Source: JAAYBQ01 sp035403465 (GTDB taxonomy: Bacteria; Spirochaetota; UBA4802; UBA5550). From it: 64,000 nucleotides of DNA. Where the stretch lies: positions 124,001 to 188,000 of the forward strand of contig DAONFG010000001.1 of the NCBI GenBank assembly GCA_035403465.1. Direction: 5' to 3'. Of this stretch, positions 51,501-61,007 are shown piece by piece (positions within the stretch are counted from its first letter, which is position 1; every line of letters begins with the position of its first letter). The notes below the pieces were generated by a model. The model was not told the DNA's origin, did not search any database, and saw only the letters and a program-made list of their open reading frames with translations. Made by a program: the position numbers and the translations under genes.

Positions 51501-51588
51501 AATTACCTCTGCTTGAATTATACGTATTGAAAATAAGAATTATCCTGCCGCATGGAAGCCCCGGGTAGATCAGATATGTGCTTTACAT

Positions 51589-52224
51589 TCATCCGGACTG
51601 CTTTTTTTTAACCATAATACTATTAAGCACAAGGTCAATAATGTGTTTCCTTCGTGATTCCCGGAATTCATTTTCATCGGTAATCTCGATATCAAAGACC
51701 TCGGAGATTGAACCGCTGATATAGTAGACGACTACCATTCCGATTATGCTGATGATCAGCTGGTCCGTATTGATATCACGGATAATCTTTTCTTTTTTCC
51801 CATTGTTGAATAAGAGCCTCGTTGATTTGAGCGGATCTTTATCTTCGTGAAGGTTTTTTACCTGCCGCACAACGCGCGGTATCTCTTCAGAGCCGTTGCT
51901 CAGGGAATCAACAAAAAGTTTTGTGTAGTTTTTATTCTCGTTGAAGAATGTGATCATTGCAGTTATTATTCTGGAGATCTGGTTTCTGTAATCCATGGGT
52001 GTATGAGCCTCACCCCAGGTTGAGTCATGCATAAACAGGTAAGCCTGATCTATGATGTACTTTAACACTTCAAAATACAACTCATCCTTGTTGTGGAATA
52101 TGTAGTAGATCATGGCTTTGTTTATATGTGCACTGTTCGCAATCTCCTCCATGTGGGCGCCGTGCCTGCCCTTGTTTGCAAATACCGGGATTGCCGCGTT
52201 GATTATCCTGTCCCTGCTTTTCAT
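51589..52224 (-). CDS. TetR-family transcriptional regulator
   Basis: This 211-residue protein has the TetR helix-turn-helix (INAAIPVFANKGRHGAHMEE, then SAHINKAMIYYIFHNKDEL) followed by a ligand-binding region. It is the first gene of the unit and it lies 88 bases upstream of the RND gene. A perfect palindrome at 52238-52253 just ahead of its start is a likely operator, so it should repress itself and the pump. A membrane-like hydrophobic stretch (LIISIIGMVVVYYISG) in the ligand domain suggests it binds a hydrophobic inducer. Confidence 0.88.
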   Translation of the reverse strand: MKSRDRIINAAIPVFANKGRHGAHMEEIANSAHINKAMIYYIFHNKDELYFEVLKYIIDQAYLFMHDSTWGEAHTPMDYRNQISRIITAMITFFNENKNYTKLFVDSLSNGSEEIPRVVRQVKNLHEDKDPLKSTRLLFNNGKKEKIIRDINTDQLIISIIGMVVVYYISGSISEVFDIEITDENEFRESRRKHIIDLVLNSIMVKKKQSG

Positions 52225-52237
52225 ACACCCTCGTAAA

Positions 52238-52269
52238 TTAACTATTCAGTTAAACTTTTACGTTAAACT
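52238..52269 (-). promoter_or_regulatory. Candidate TetR operator
   Basis: TTAACT-ATTC-AGTTAA (52238-52253) is a perfect 16-base palindrome 14 bases upstream of the tetR start. GTTAAACT occurs twice (52249-52256 and 52262-52269), 13 bases apart. This is the size and place expected for a TetR autoregulatory site. Confidence 0.55.
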
Positions 52270-52373
52270 CTTTAATTTATATACGGAGTATAGCCAAGTT
52301 TTTTTCATTAAACTGGGGGGTTTAAAATAAAAATTAATGTTTATTAAATATTGTATGTTTGTGTGTAGAAATA

Positions 52374-52401
52374 AAAAAAGCTGCCCTGCGGCAGCTTTTT
52401 C
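52374..52401. terminator. Bidirectional rho-independent terminator downstream of alaS
   Basis: AGCTGCC (52379-52385) pairs with GGCAGCT (52390-52396) over CTGC, flanked by an A-run on one side and a T-run on the other, so it functions on both strands. It ends alaS transcription on the minus strand, about 25 bases beyond the stop codon. Confidence 0.85.
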
Positions 52402-52425
52402 TTTAACTTATAGTAACCGTAACTG

Positions 52426-55053
52426 CTACTTTATCATAGCAGACGCAATCTTCACAGCTTCATCAATCGCTTTCTGCAGCCCTGAGGCGTCCCTGCCGCC
52501 GGCCTGCGCCATATCCTTGCGGCCTCCACCGCCTCCACCAACAATGCTGACTGTATCCTTGACAAGTCTGCCGCAATCAATACCCTTTTCAACAGCCCTG
52601 TTTGTAGCTGCGTAAAGAAGCATGGCCTTTCCGCCCGTATCTGAACCGAAGAGTACGACACAGTTCTGAACCTTTTCGCGTACAGAGTCCGAAAGTTCAC
52701 GCAGTGCATTGACATCAACATCGCTGAATACTTTCGCGATAACCTTTACCCCTGACACATCTTTTCCGGAATCTATGATGGAATCGATATCTGATGAAAG
52801 GCCGGCCTTTTTCAGTTTATCTATTTCTTTTTCGAGAGATTTGCTGCGTGCAACAATTTCGTCAATTTTTTTCACGAGCCCGGTCTCGGGGATGTTGATG
52901 CTTGAAGTAAGTGCTGATGTGATGCCTTCAAGTTCGTTGAACCTGTCGAGGAGCCCTTTAAGTGTAACGGCTTCTATTCGACGGATGCCGGCACCGGGTG
53001 AACTTTCTTTTAATATTTTGAACAGGCCTATTTTGCCGGTGTTGGTTACGTGAGTTCCGCCGCAGAGCTCCATACTGAAGCCCGGCACATCAATGACGCG
53101 TACAGTATCCTCGTACTTTTCATCGAACACGGCCATGGCGCCCATCTTTACGGCATCCTTGATGTTCATGATGGTTGTGGTCACGTCGATGTTCTCCCAT
53201 ATCTTGCGGTTGACCATACCTTCAACTTCAGCGATCTCTTTGGCGGTCATGGCATTGAAGTGGGAGAAGTCAAAACGCATGCGTTCAGGTTCAACTACAG
53301 ATCCTGCCTGTTTCACATGATCGCCAAGAGTTTTGCGCAGTGCAGCCTGAAGCAGGTGTGTTACAGTGTGATTGGCGCGTATAAGGTTCCGGTTCACTGT
53401 ATCGATCCTGGCCTGTACACCGTCACCCTCTTTGAATGAGCCTTTAACTACAGTTCCAACATGTATAATTGTTTTGTTGTGCTTTTTGGTGTCCTCAACT
53501 TTAAAAACGGAGTTTCCGCAGACTATTTCGCCAATGTCGCCCACCTGACCCCCCGACTCGCCGTAAAAAGGTGTGCGGTCAAGAACCATTAGTCCTGTTT
53601 CGCCCTGGCTCAGTGAACCTGCCCGTTTAGGGCCGTTGTAAAGCATGAGCACCATTGCATCGGACGTCTCCTTCTCGTAGCCAAGGAACCCGGTGTTGCC
53701 GGCAGCAGAAATAATCTCATCGAACGCGGCTTCAAGGCCAAGCTCGCTACCCTTCCAGCTCTGTTTGCCGCGCTCCCTCTGTTTCTGCATCTCTGCATTA
53801 AAGGCCGCGATGTCTACATCAAGACCCTGCTCCTGCGCCATCTCCGTGGTCATCTCAAGGGGGAAGCCGAATGTATCATAAAGCACAAAGGCATCGGAGC
53901 CTGTAACTATCTTCCCATTTCTGGATTTAACTGATTTAATAATCTCCTCAATGCGGTCCATGCCGTTTTCAATTGTTTCAAGGAAACGCCTCTCCTCTGA
54001 TTCGATCACGTTCTTCACGTTGGCAACGCTTTGCGTCACCTCGGGGTAGAAGTCACCCATGATGCTGACAATCGGGTCCACCATTTTATAGACGAAAGGT
54101 TCCTTGAGGCCAAGCAGCCTGCTGAAGCGCAGCGCCCGGCGAAGTATACGGCGCAGTACGTAACCGCGGCCGTCATTGGAGGGGTAGATGCCGTCTGACA
54201 TGGCGAATGTGAGAGTGCGGCCATGCTCAACAATTACTTTTATCGGGAGCATGTTTTTTCCCTCGTACTTCATCCCTGACTCGCGGCTGACAAATTCTAT
54301 GAGTGATTTAAGTTCATCTGTCTCGAAAACAGAATCCACTCCCTGGACAAGTGTGGCAAGGCGTTCGAGTCCCATGCCTGTATCGATTCCTGTACGGGGA
54401 AGGGGGTGCAGCTGTCCTGCTTCGTCCTGGTTGAACTGGTTAAACACAAGGTTCCAGAACTCCATGTAGCGGTCACAGTCGCATCCCGGTTTGCAGTCAG
54501 GCTGGCCGCATCCGAACTTCTCTCCGCGGTCAAAGTAGAGTTCCGAGCAGGGACCGCACGCGCCGGTTTCCCCGGCGGGTCCCCAGAAGTTGTCCTTTTT
54601 GCCGAGACGGACAATCCGTTCGGCAGGTATACCAATCCGCCTGTTCCATATTTCAAATGCTTCATTGTCATTCTCGTATATGCTGGCCCATAGCAGCTCC
54701 TTCGGGAAACCTATCACATTGCTGGAATAGTCCCATGCGAAATCTATTGCCTCCTGCTTGAAGTAGTCACCGAAGGAGAAGTTTCCCAGCATTTCGAAGA
54801 GTGTAAGGTGGCGTTTGGTGCGCCCCACCTGCTCAAGGTCGCTGGTTCGCAGGCATTTCTGTATTGATGCGGCGCGTGTGTATTCAAGGTCAACTGTACC
54901 GGCAAACATCGGTTTGAACTGTACCATGCCCGCAGTGGTGAAAAGGAGTGTCGGGTCATCCTTGGGAACGAGTGAACTTGAGGGCATGATCCTGTGACCG
55001 TTGGATTTAAAAAAATCTATGAATGATGTGCGTAAATCTCTGACTTTCTGCAT
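52426..55053 (-). CDS. alaS: Alanyl-tRNA synthetase
   Basis: This 875-residue enzyme charges tRNA(Ala). The class II catalytic core starts with RTSFIDFFKSNGHRIMPSSS and contains GRTKRHLTLFEMLGNFSFG; the editing domain has NHTVTHLLQAAL and CGGTHV with its zinc ligands; the C-terminal C-Ala region ends in the Gly-rich GGGGGGRKDMAQAGG. Length is full. AAAAGG precedes the ATG. The strong terminator at 52374-52401 follows. Normal housekeeping gene with no visible defect. Confidence 0.96.
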   Translation of the reverse strand: MQKVRDLRTSFIDFFKSNGHRIMPSSSLVPKDDPTLLFTTAGMVQFKPMFAGTVDLEYTRAASIQKCLRTSDLEQVGRTKRHLTLFEMLGNFSFGDYFKQEAIDFAWDYSSNVIGFPKELLWASIYENDNEAFEIWNRRIGIPAERIVRLGKKDNFWGPAGETGACGPCSELYFDRGEKFGCGQPDCKPGCDCDRYMEFWNLVFNQFNQDEAGQLHPLPRTGIDTGMGLERLATLVQGVDSVFETDELKSLIEFVSRESGMKYEGKNMLPIKVIVEHGRTLTFAMSDGIYPSNDGRGYVLRRILRRALRFSRLLGLKEPFVYKMVDPIVSIMGDFYPEVTQSVANVKNVIESEERRFLETIENGMDRIEEIIKSVKSRNGKIVTGSDAFVLYDTFGFPLEMTTEMAQEQGLDVDIAAFNAEMQKQRERGKQSWKGSELGLEAAFDEIISAAGNTGFLGYEKETSDAMVLMLYNGPKRAGSLSQGETGLMVLDRTPFYGESGGQVGDIGEIVCGNSVFKVEDTKKHNKTIIHVGTVVKGSFKEGDGVQARIDTVNRNLIRANHTVTHLLQAALRKTLGDHVKQAGSVVEPERMRFDFSHFNAMTAKEIAEVEGMVNRKIWENIDVTTTIMNIKDAVKMGAMAVFDEKYEDTVRVIDVPGFSMELCGGTHVTNTGKIGLFKILKESSPGAGIRRIEAVTLKGLLDRFNELEGITSALTSSINIPETGLVKKIDEIVARSKSLEKEIDKLKKAGLSSDIDSIIDSGKDVSGVKVIAKVFSDVDVNALRELSDSVREKVQNCVVLFGSDTGGKAMLLYAATNRAVEKGIDCGRLVKDTVSIVGGGGGGRKDMAQAGGRDASGLQKAIDEAVKIASAMIK

Positions 55054-55162
55054 TGGATATACCTTTTAGTATTGATGATGCTTTAGATGCAATCTTCGCG
55101 GGAGTGATGGTTTTTTTTCAAGAAATATTTAAAAGATAATACGGTGATTTAGAGGTTATATG

Positions 55163-55684
55163 CTAAAAATCCTCGCTATCCGGGTTTGAAAATAAATCAT
55201 AGACGGAAATAACAGCATCTTCAAGCAGTTCGTACGGGAGAAACCTGAAGTGCGGGGTATTTTTTATTTTAGCCACAACATCTCCCATGGTCGTGGAGCA
55301 TTCGGCTGTATCGAATGCATCAATAATCATCCGCGTAAGCGGTTCAATGAATTTATATCCATCCGAAATATGCTCCATGAATATTATTAGGATCAGCTCA
55401 TGAATTTCACTGTAGTGCTGGTTGAAGGTGCGTTTAAATCCCAGTTCCTCGCAGAAAAAATCGATCACCAGCTGAACAAGTATCGCCTTTTCAGGTATAA
55501 TTATCCCCGCGCTCTCTGCAGCCATGTCAACCGATTTAGAAAGTCTGCTGTGTAAAAAATATCCGTCTTTATGATACTCGAAAAAAAAGGATATCTGGTA
55601 AAAAACAAACTGAACCATGAACTCGCTGCGGCCGCGAAAAATATCCTTCCTTGTGAACCTGAACTTGTTGTAGAGATCATCCAT
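55163..55684 (-). CDS. Hypothetical helical protein, 173 residues
   Basis: I do not recognise this protein. It is soluble, mostly helical and rich in Phe, Ile and His, with a cluster DYSE-like IHELILIIFMEHISDG in the middle and FRFLPYELLEDAVISVYDL near the C-terminus. No signal or membrane helix. I start at the ATG at 55684 (MDDLYNKFRF), which has GGGTG upstream, since the longer frame to 55804 includes a GC-rich hairpin. It lies upstream of alaS on the same strand, separated by 109 bases. Confidence 0.6.
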   Translation of the reverse strand: MDDLYNKFRFTRKDIFRGRSEFMVQFVFYQISFFFEYHKDGYFLHSRLSKSVDMAAESAGIIIPEKAILVQLVIDFFCEELGFKRTFNQHYSEIHELILIIFMEHISDGYKFIEPLTRMIIDAFDTAECSTTMGDVVAKIKNTPHFRFLPYELLEDAVISVYDLFSNPDSEDF

Positions 55685-55705
55685 AAATACACCCTGTTTT
55701 TGATT

Positions 55706-55730
55706 CCCCCGCCGCCAAAGGCGGCGGGGG
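55706..55730. repeat. 11-bp GC hairpin upstream of hypothetical gene
   Basis: CCCCCGCCGCC (55706-55716) and GGCGGCGGGGG (55720-55730) form a perfect stem with a 3-base loop AAA, 21 bases ahead of the start at 55684. Such elements often are interspersed repeats or transcription attenuators. No second copy was noticed in the window. Confidence 0.6.
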
Positions 55731-55911
55731 GACCGGAGTATTTTATTCCGCAAACCGGTTGAGGAATAAACACTCAGTTTATATTGTAACATCACGAGCA
55801 ACACAATTAATACGCCGCGGATGCGGTTAAGAGAAAAAATTTTTTTGAAAAAATAAATTTTTTTTGAGTTTAAGTCGTGGATGTCAGCTGCCTGTACTGA
55901 ATTTTTCAGAA

Positions 55912-57144
55912 TTAATTCAGCTGAACGTTGAGCTGAATTCCTGAATTGGTATCCGGTACAGTAATAGTTGCAGTTTGTGGTGTATAACCTGGCATATCGC
56001 AGGTTAAATCATAAGTACCAGGCATAAGCAGCCTGTGGTAGTAGCCGTCAGCGTCTGTGTAAACAACAAGGTCGCCGCCTGGAATTGTGATCTTTACGCC
56101 GGCAATTCCGTTTGCGGGATCAGCTCCGTCGGTCACCCTGCCGTAAACGCCGTAACCCGATTTTTTTATAAATGCAACAAGTGAATCGCGGTTGTAGCTG
56201 TATGTCTCTTCGATGTCTTCGGGATATACCGGGTATTTGCTTTCGGCGATTTCTACAGTGTAGTCCAGGCACCCTGCATCAAGGTAGCTCCAGTCCTGCA
56301 TTGAGCCGGTAATGACATACCAGTCTCCGCCATTGATTGTCCCGTGATAAACATAAGTGGATGTCAGTATGTCCGGGTTAGTGTAGAATGCAGGTGTTCC
56401 TGCCTCGGCATATACAAGGCCCATGTATTCGACCATGGTGTTTTCTGCTGGAAATATCCCCTTGCTCTCTTTCCCGTAATCAAAGGGCATGTTAACTATT
56501 ACTTCGCCGGAGTGAAGGGTAATTCCGGATGTGAATCTTTTTGAAATAGAATACTGGCTTACTGCATAGCTTTCAGGTTCTGAGAATGCGTAGTCACCAT
56601 ATATCGAGTAGGCATCACTCCATTCCCTGCTGAAGTTCCTGTTAAGGTCAACACCGTTGCTGTTGTACCTTCTGCTGTTTATGTAGCCGTCGGGATTTAT
56701 GACAGGGATGATGACAATGTACCGGGAATTGATAAGATCCATGATTTCAGCATTGCTGTTACCGTACTCTGTTAATAAATAATCTATGAACCGGAGAAGA
56801 ACTTCGGTCGTGATCTTCTCGTTGCCGTGAATGCCTGCTGAAATCCTGACTCGCGGTTCCATTTCAAGACTGGCTGGACCGGTGCTTGTTCCGGAATAAC
56901 TGGAAATTACCAGGGCACTGATAGGCTTGCCGTCAACGCTTGTTCCTACCTGCTCGATTGCTGTTATTGATGGATAGGCGTCATGCGCGTCATCAATAAA
57001 CCGGTTTATTTCATCAATGGTGTAATAGACATAACTTTCAGTACCCGAAGGTTCAGATTCGCATGAGGAGAGCACCAGCATGAAAGCAATAATAAATGCT
57101 GCTGAAGGGATTATTTTTTGAATATACAGTCCGGTCATTTTCAT
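55912..57144 (-). CDS. M14-family zinc carboxypeptidase lipoprotein
   Basis: This 410-residue enzyme has a lipoprotein signal with LVLSSC and is anchored to a membrane. The M14 domain has HGNEKITTE (His and Glu zinc ligands), NPDGYINSRR, NGVDLNRNFSREW (substrate Arg and Asn), a later His in ITLHSGEVIVN and the catalytic Glu in YTVEIAESKYP, so it should be active. A C-terminal carboxypeptidase-regulatory-like beta domain (about 335-410) ends the chain. The fold resembles carboxypeptidases that trim peptides from proteins or peptidoglycan. Confidence 0.9.
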   Translation of the reverse strand: MKMTGLYIQKIIPSAAFIIAFMLVLSSCESEPSGTESYVYYTIDEINRFIDDAHDAYPSITAIEQVGTSVDGKPISALVISSYSGTSTGPASLEMEPRVRISAGIHGNEKITTEVLLRFIDYLLTEYGNSNAEIMDLINSRYIVIIPVINPDGYINSRRYNSNGVDLNRNFSREWSDAYSIYGDYAFSEPESYAVSQYSISKRFTSGITLHSGEVIVNMPFDYGKESKGIFPAENTMVEYMGLVYAEAGTPAFYTNPDILTSTYVYHGTINGGDWYVITGSMQDWSYLDAGCLDYTVEIAESKYPVYPEDIEETYSYNRDSLVAFIKKSGYGVYGRVTDGADPANGIAGVKITIPGGDLVVYTDADGYYHRLLMPGTYDLTCDMPGYTPQTATITVPDTNSGIQLNVQLN

Positions 57145-57253
57145 ATTAATTCTTTGATAAAATAATTATACATGAGTTACTTCAGGTCTATGTTTGTAAA
57201 ATAAAAAACTGATATTCAGGGGAACTATAGCACTTAACGGTAGAATCAGCAGC

Positions 57254-57362
57254 TGTCATCGAACGAAGTGAAGCAATCTGTTCAGGCGTTAATCTGTTTG
57301 GTATAACAATATGGGTATTTCCCAAAACAGACTGCCACGGCATTTTATGCCTCGCAGTGACG
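57254..57362. repeat. MITE-like interspersed repeat
   Basis: The left end TGTCATCGAACGAAGTGAAG and the right end CGCAGTGACG form an imperfect inverted pair: AGCAATCTGTT at the left matches the complement of AACAGACTGCC at the right. This pattern, with TGTCATTGCGAG-like ends, is a widespread non-coding repeat in many bacterial genomes. It fills a large part of the 358-base gap between the divergent carboxypeptidase and asmA-like genes. The remaining sequence has no gene. Confidence 0.6.
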
Positions 57363-57502
57363 TTCTGTGTGCTAATCCAATCGCGAAATGATATAATTGC
57401 ATGAAATCATGGATTATAAGAGGCAGGGAACAACTTTTGCTTGAATTTTACAGGCATGATTTATTAAAATAAAAGTATTCCAACAGGAACAGGTCCGGTT
57501 AA

Positions 57503-60409
57503 ATGATCAATAAAAAAAGTAAAAAATCCTCCGGTGAAAGCGAAGTACTGAATAACCAGGCTGCTGGTGATCCGGGTACCGGTTCAGATATTATTGCGCC
57601 GCATAAATTCACCCGCAAAGAGAGGAGACACCTTAAAAAAGAGATGCGCAGGATGAAACCTCTATGGAGGAGGATTTCATGGCAGTTTGTCAGGACCCTG
57701 CTGATCCGTGTTCCCCTGGTGATTATCGCGGTGCTTGCTGTTACGCTTTTCACGCTTAAGATATACCTTACGCCTGTTACTGTGCAGAAACTTGCCACAT
57801 CCGTCTTTGCCGGGATGTCGAACGGGTCACTTAAAATGGATGTCACTGAATTCAACATATACAGGGGCTGCGTAATCAGGAACATAGTTGTACGCAGCGG
57901 CGCGGACTTTAACAATGAAAAAGTTTTTGAAATGGAGAAGTTCGTGTTCAGGTACCACTTCTTCAGAATGTTTACCGGCAGCATAAGGTTCCCTGAAATC
58001 GGGCTGTACAAGCCGCGCGTTTACCTGAAGGAGAAGAACGGGAAATGGAATGTCTCCACTTTAATGAAACCATCAGAGAAGAAGGTGGAGGAACCGGAAG
58101 AGGAGGATGAGGGTGAAATTTCGGATGAAATCAGTCTCCCCATATCCGTTGATTTTCTTCTGAACTTTTATCTCGATGACCTGCGGGTCTTTGTAAAGGG
58201 CGCGGATTTTTCTGCACAGATGCAGGGTCTTACTTTTAACGCGAATATCGATATCCCCCCATTTAAAAAAATACCTAAATCGGTCCAGGCTGTAAAAATA
58301 ATCAGGACCATGAGATTTGAACTTAATCCGTCAGGGAACATGGATGTCAGCTTTTATTCAAACGGTGCAGAAAGCTCACCGGATCTGGTCCTTAACTGGA
58401 AACTGATTTTTAATAACGGGGATAAATCCGAATTCAATTCAAGCCTTGAGTTCGGCGCAAAGCGTATGCCGCTGCGTCTGAAGGACAGGGTATTTTCACC
58501 ATTCGATTTTATGATTTCTTATGATATATTCCTGAATCCCATAGATGATTCAGTGCGGATCACGGATTTTACTATAAACTTCAAGGGGAGCAACTGGCTG
58601 AAGTTAGGCGGAACAGTTGGCAATGTGACGAAGAACCAGGTCCTGAAAATTGACATGAAGGAGAGCCGCATACCGCTGAAGGATCTTTACCCGTATTACG
58701 TGCTAATGACCGGGGACCGGGCTACACGTTTTAATGGAGATGTTTCACTCTATCCGCTTTCTGTCCGGGGTACAGTGTCTAACCCGGACGTAAAGGGCGG
58801 AGTTAACCTTAAAAATATCTACTTCAAGATTCCCGGAACCGAGGCGAGCATTCCTTCCCTGGTTCTTGATTATTCTGCTTCAGGACCCATGTCGCGCATG
58901 GAGCTGGGGCTGGATCTGAAAGTCCCTCATATCGCCTATGTTATAGAAGGGAGCAAGTCAGGGGGCAACGGGCTTAAATTTAATACCGGTATCACAGCGC
59001 TTGACGGATTCAGTATTTTCAGGATAAATACAATGTCGCTTAATTTCTATGAACCTGTTTCAGGAAAGGATGCTGTTGCCATGCTGCTCAATGGCGAGGT
59101 GAACACCGCGGGTTCAATTTCGGGTTGGATTAATATCAGCAGGCTGCGGCTCAATACTGCTCCGCTGAAGGAGATGGTGCCCGGGAGGTTCAGGAAGAGC
59201 GTGGAGTCGATCCCCCTGAAAAAGCCTGTAAACCTGGGGCTTGTGACAAAGTTTTTTATGGGTGATAACCTTGTAGATGCAGACCTGGACATTTCGGCAT
59301 TGGTCCCGGACTATGGTGTTGAAGACCTGAAACTTTCAGCATCGGTTCAGCAGGACAGGAAGAAGCAGCGGGTCACGGTGGAACACCTGACGCTCGGCAG
59401 CAGGACCATGAACCTCCTGCTCGCGGTTAACGGAACAGTCGACCTGAAAAAATCCCCAATGTCCGATTCTAACCTGAAAGTATCCCTCGAGCTGAACAAC
59501 AGCGCGATGAAAAATATTTTCGGCCCATGGGCGACATCCGGTATGGTAAAACTCACAGCCGGGATGAAGGGTGACCTGGACACCGGCGTAGTCAAAGGCA
59601 GCCTCGTCTGTTCAGGGTTCAACCTGAAGAACGACGAAATGATGCTGGCACTTTACGGTCTTGACATGAACTTTCCATTTGAGTATGAACTCGCTGCGCG
59701 CAAAGCGGTACAGTCTTACCTTACGGTGACACAGAAGCAGGTTATTGAGAGCGAACACTTCAAGGAGAAACCGAATTTCACAATAAAGTCATTCAGCTTC
59801 AAGCACCCGGCGCGTGAAAGAAAAATTGAATACATGAAGGATTTTTCTGCCCTCATGTACTTCAGGGAAAACGTGTTCAGGATTGCAGACCTGAAGGCCT
59901 CGGTCATGGATGGTTCATTATACGCCAGGTCGATCATGTTCAACTTCGCGGATTTTAAACTGCACCACATGGAGTTCGACCTTATCCTTGACGCAACAAA
60001 CATCAATATAGGCAGGATGGATGAGCCTGATTATAAAAAGGTGATTCCTAAAGATGCCGAGTTGTCCCTGAGCGCGAATTTTTCCGGTAAGGGACTTAAC
60101 ATAAACAGGGAACTTACGGTTTCGGGATATATTAACATATATGAAATTGGAATAGATTTCGCCAACAGGCTGATGAAGGGGCTGAGCCAGGAGAAGGGCA
60201 AGTCCAAGCTTGGCCAGCCTGTGCAGTTTATAGTGGATAATTCCATGGGAATTGAAGGATTTGACTTCAAGCTGGACAAGGGGCTCGCTTACCCGACTGT
60301 CAAACTCTGGAGAAAGATAATCAGCGTGCTTGCTGTTGTTGACAGGAGTGAAGTGAAGTTTGACAGGATCCCGGTACAGGAATACTTACGCAAGGTTACG
60401 GAGGAGTAA
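57503..60409 (+). CDS. AsmA/YdbH-like envelope protein
   Basis: This 968-residue protein has an N-terminal charged cytoplasmic tail (about 1-70), one membrane helix (LIRVPLVIIAVLAVTLFTLKI, about 71-92) and then a very long beta-rich periplasmic part with the repetitive strands typical of AsmA/DUF748/TamB proteins (for example INYDISLNPIDDS-like turns and FKGSNWLKLGG). Such proteins form a groove that carries lipids between membranes. It is followed after 4 bases by a DUF1318-like lipoprotein, as ydbH is by ynbE and ydbL in E. coli, which supports a lipid-transport role here. Which AsmA subfamily it belongs to was not resolved. Confidence 0.75.
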   Translation: MINKKSKKSSGESEVLNNQAAGDPGTGSDIIAPHKFTRKERRHLKKEMRRMKPLWRRISWQFVRTLLIRVPLVIIAVLAVTLFTLKIYLTPVTVQKLATSVFAGMSNGSLKMDVTEFNIYRGCVIRNIVVRSGADFNNEKVFEMEKFVFRYHFFRMFTGSIRFPEIGLYKPRVYLKEKNGKWNVSTLMKPSEKKVEEPEEEDEGEISDEISLPISVDFLLNFYLDDLRVFVKGADFSAQMQGLTFNANIDIPPFKKIPKSVQAVKIIRTMRFELNPSGNMDVSFYSNGAESSPDLVLNWKLIFNNGDKSEFNSSLEFGAKRMPLRLKDRVFSPFDFMISYDIFLNPIDDSVRITDFTINFKGSNWLKLGGTVGNVTKNQVLKIDMKESRIPLKDLYPYYVLMTGDRATRFNGDVSLYPLSVRGTVSNPDVKGGVNLKNIYFKIPGTEASIPSLVLDYSASGPMSRMELGLDLKVPHIAYVIEGSKSGGNGLKFNTGITALDGFSIFRINTMSLNFYEPVSGKDAVAMLLNGEVNTAGSISGWINISRLRLNTAPLKEMVPGRFRKSVESIPLKKPVNLGLVTKFFMGDNLVDADLDISALVPDYGVEDLKLSASVQQDRKKQRVTVEHLTLGSRTMNLLLAVNGTVDLKKSPMSDSNLKVSLELNNSAMKNIFGPWATSGMVKLTAGMKGDLDTGVVKGSLVCSGFNLKNDEMMLALYGLDMNFPFEYELAARKAVQSYLTVTQKQVIESEHFKEKPNFTIKSFSFKHPARERKIEYMKDFSALMYFRENVFRIADLKASVMDGSLYARSIMFNFADFKLHHMEFDLILDATNINIGRMDEPDYKKVIPKDAELSLSANFSGKGLNINRELTVSGYINIYEIGIDFANRLMKGLSQEKGKSKLGQPVQFIVDNSMGIEGFDFKLDKGLAYPTVKLWRKIISVLAVVDRSEVKFDRIPVQEYLRKVTEE

Positions 60410-60413
60410 GATC

Positions 60414-61007
60414 ATGAGATGTAGTATTGCATTTTTACTTATAATTACAGCAGCGGTTTATTCAGCATCGGGATGCAAGTCAACTCCAAGCTGCCTTTCG
60501 GTTGTTCCGCCGTCGCTGAACCTCACTTCAGAAAAGACAGTTGTTGAACGCCAGATCATCGGCGATTACATGGAGCTGGAAAAGGATGCCTGGGTTATCG
60601 CCTCTGTCAAAACACCGCATTCATCGGGCAGGACAAAGTCCGACATGACCGGTGACCCTGAACTGCTCAAGGCCGAAAAGTTAAGGTCGTTCCATGCTGA
60701 ACGGCTCGCATTATACAAGTCTGAAGGCGCAGCGGGCGAGGCGAGCGATGGATTTGCAGCATACATCCAGTCTGAAAAATACGAATCGGACCCCGCGCAG
60801 AAAAAGATACTCCTTGCGGTAATAGACGAAGAGAACATGGCGCGTAAAATTATTTTCAGGCGCTCACTCTTTGTAATGAATAACGCGGAACCATCGGCTG
60901 ATGAAGTAAAAGCGTTCGGGAGAATTTTTGCCGGGGAGCAGATGATGCTTGCGGGTAAGGGTGAGTGGATACAGGAAAATTCCGGTAAATGGGTGAAGAA
61001 AAAATGA
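60414..61007 (+). CDS. DUF1318/YdbL-like lipoprotein
   Basis: This 197-residue lipoprotein has a signal peptide with lipobox ASGC (residue 18 region) and a C-terminal part ending GKGEWIQENSGKWVKK, which matches the DUF1318/YdbL family (a G-x-W...G-x-W tail). The central part is charged and helical. The ATG at 60414 has a clear GGAGGAG a few bases upstream, so the longer 60360 frame is rejected. It overlaps the following large lipoprotein gene by 4 bases. In E. coli, YdbL works with the AsmA-like YdbH and the lipoprotein YnbE; here the YdbL-like protein itself is a lipoprotein. Confidence 0.7.
   Translation: MRCSIAFLLIITAAVYSASGCKSTPSCLSVVPPSLNLTSEKTVVERQIIGDYMELEKDAWVIASVKTPHSSGRTKSDMTGDPELLKAEKLRSFHAERLALYKSEGAAGEASDGFAAYIQSEKYESDPAQKKILLAVIDEENMARKIIFRRSLFVMNNAEPSADEVKAFGRIFAGEQMMLAGKGEWIQENSGKWVKKK

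Noticed and set aside
60360..60413. Longer start of the DUF1318-like lipoprotein
   Set aside because: It would disrupt the signal peptide and ignore the GGAGGAG site before 60414.
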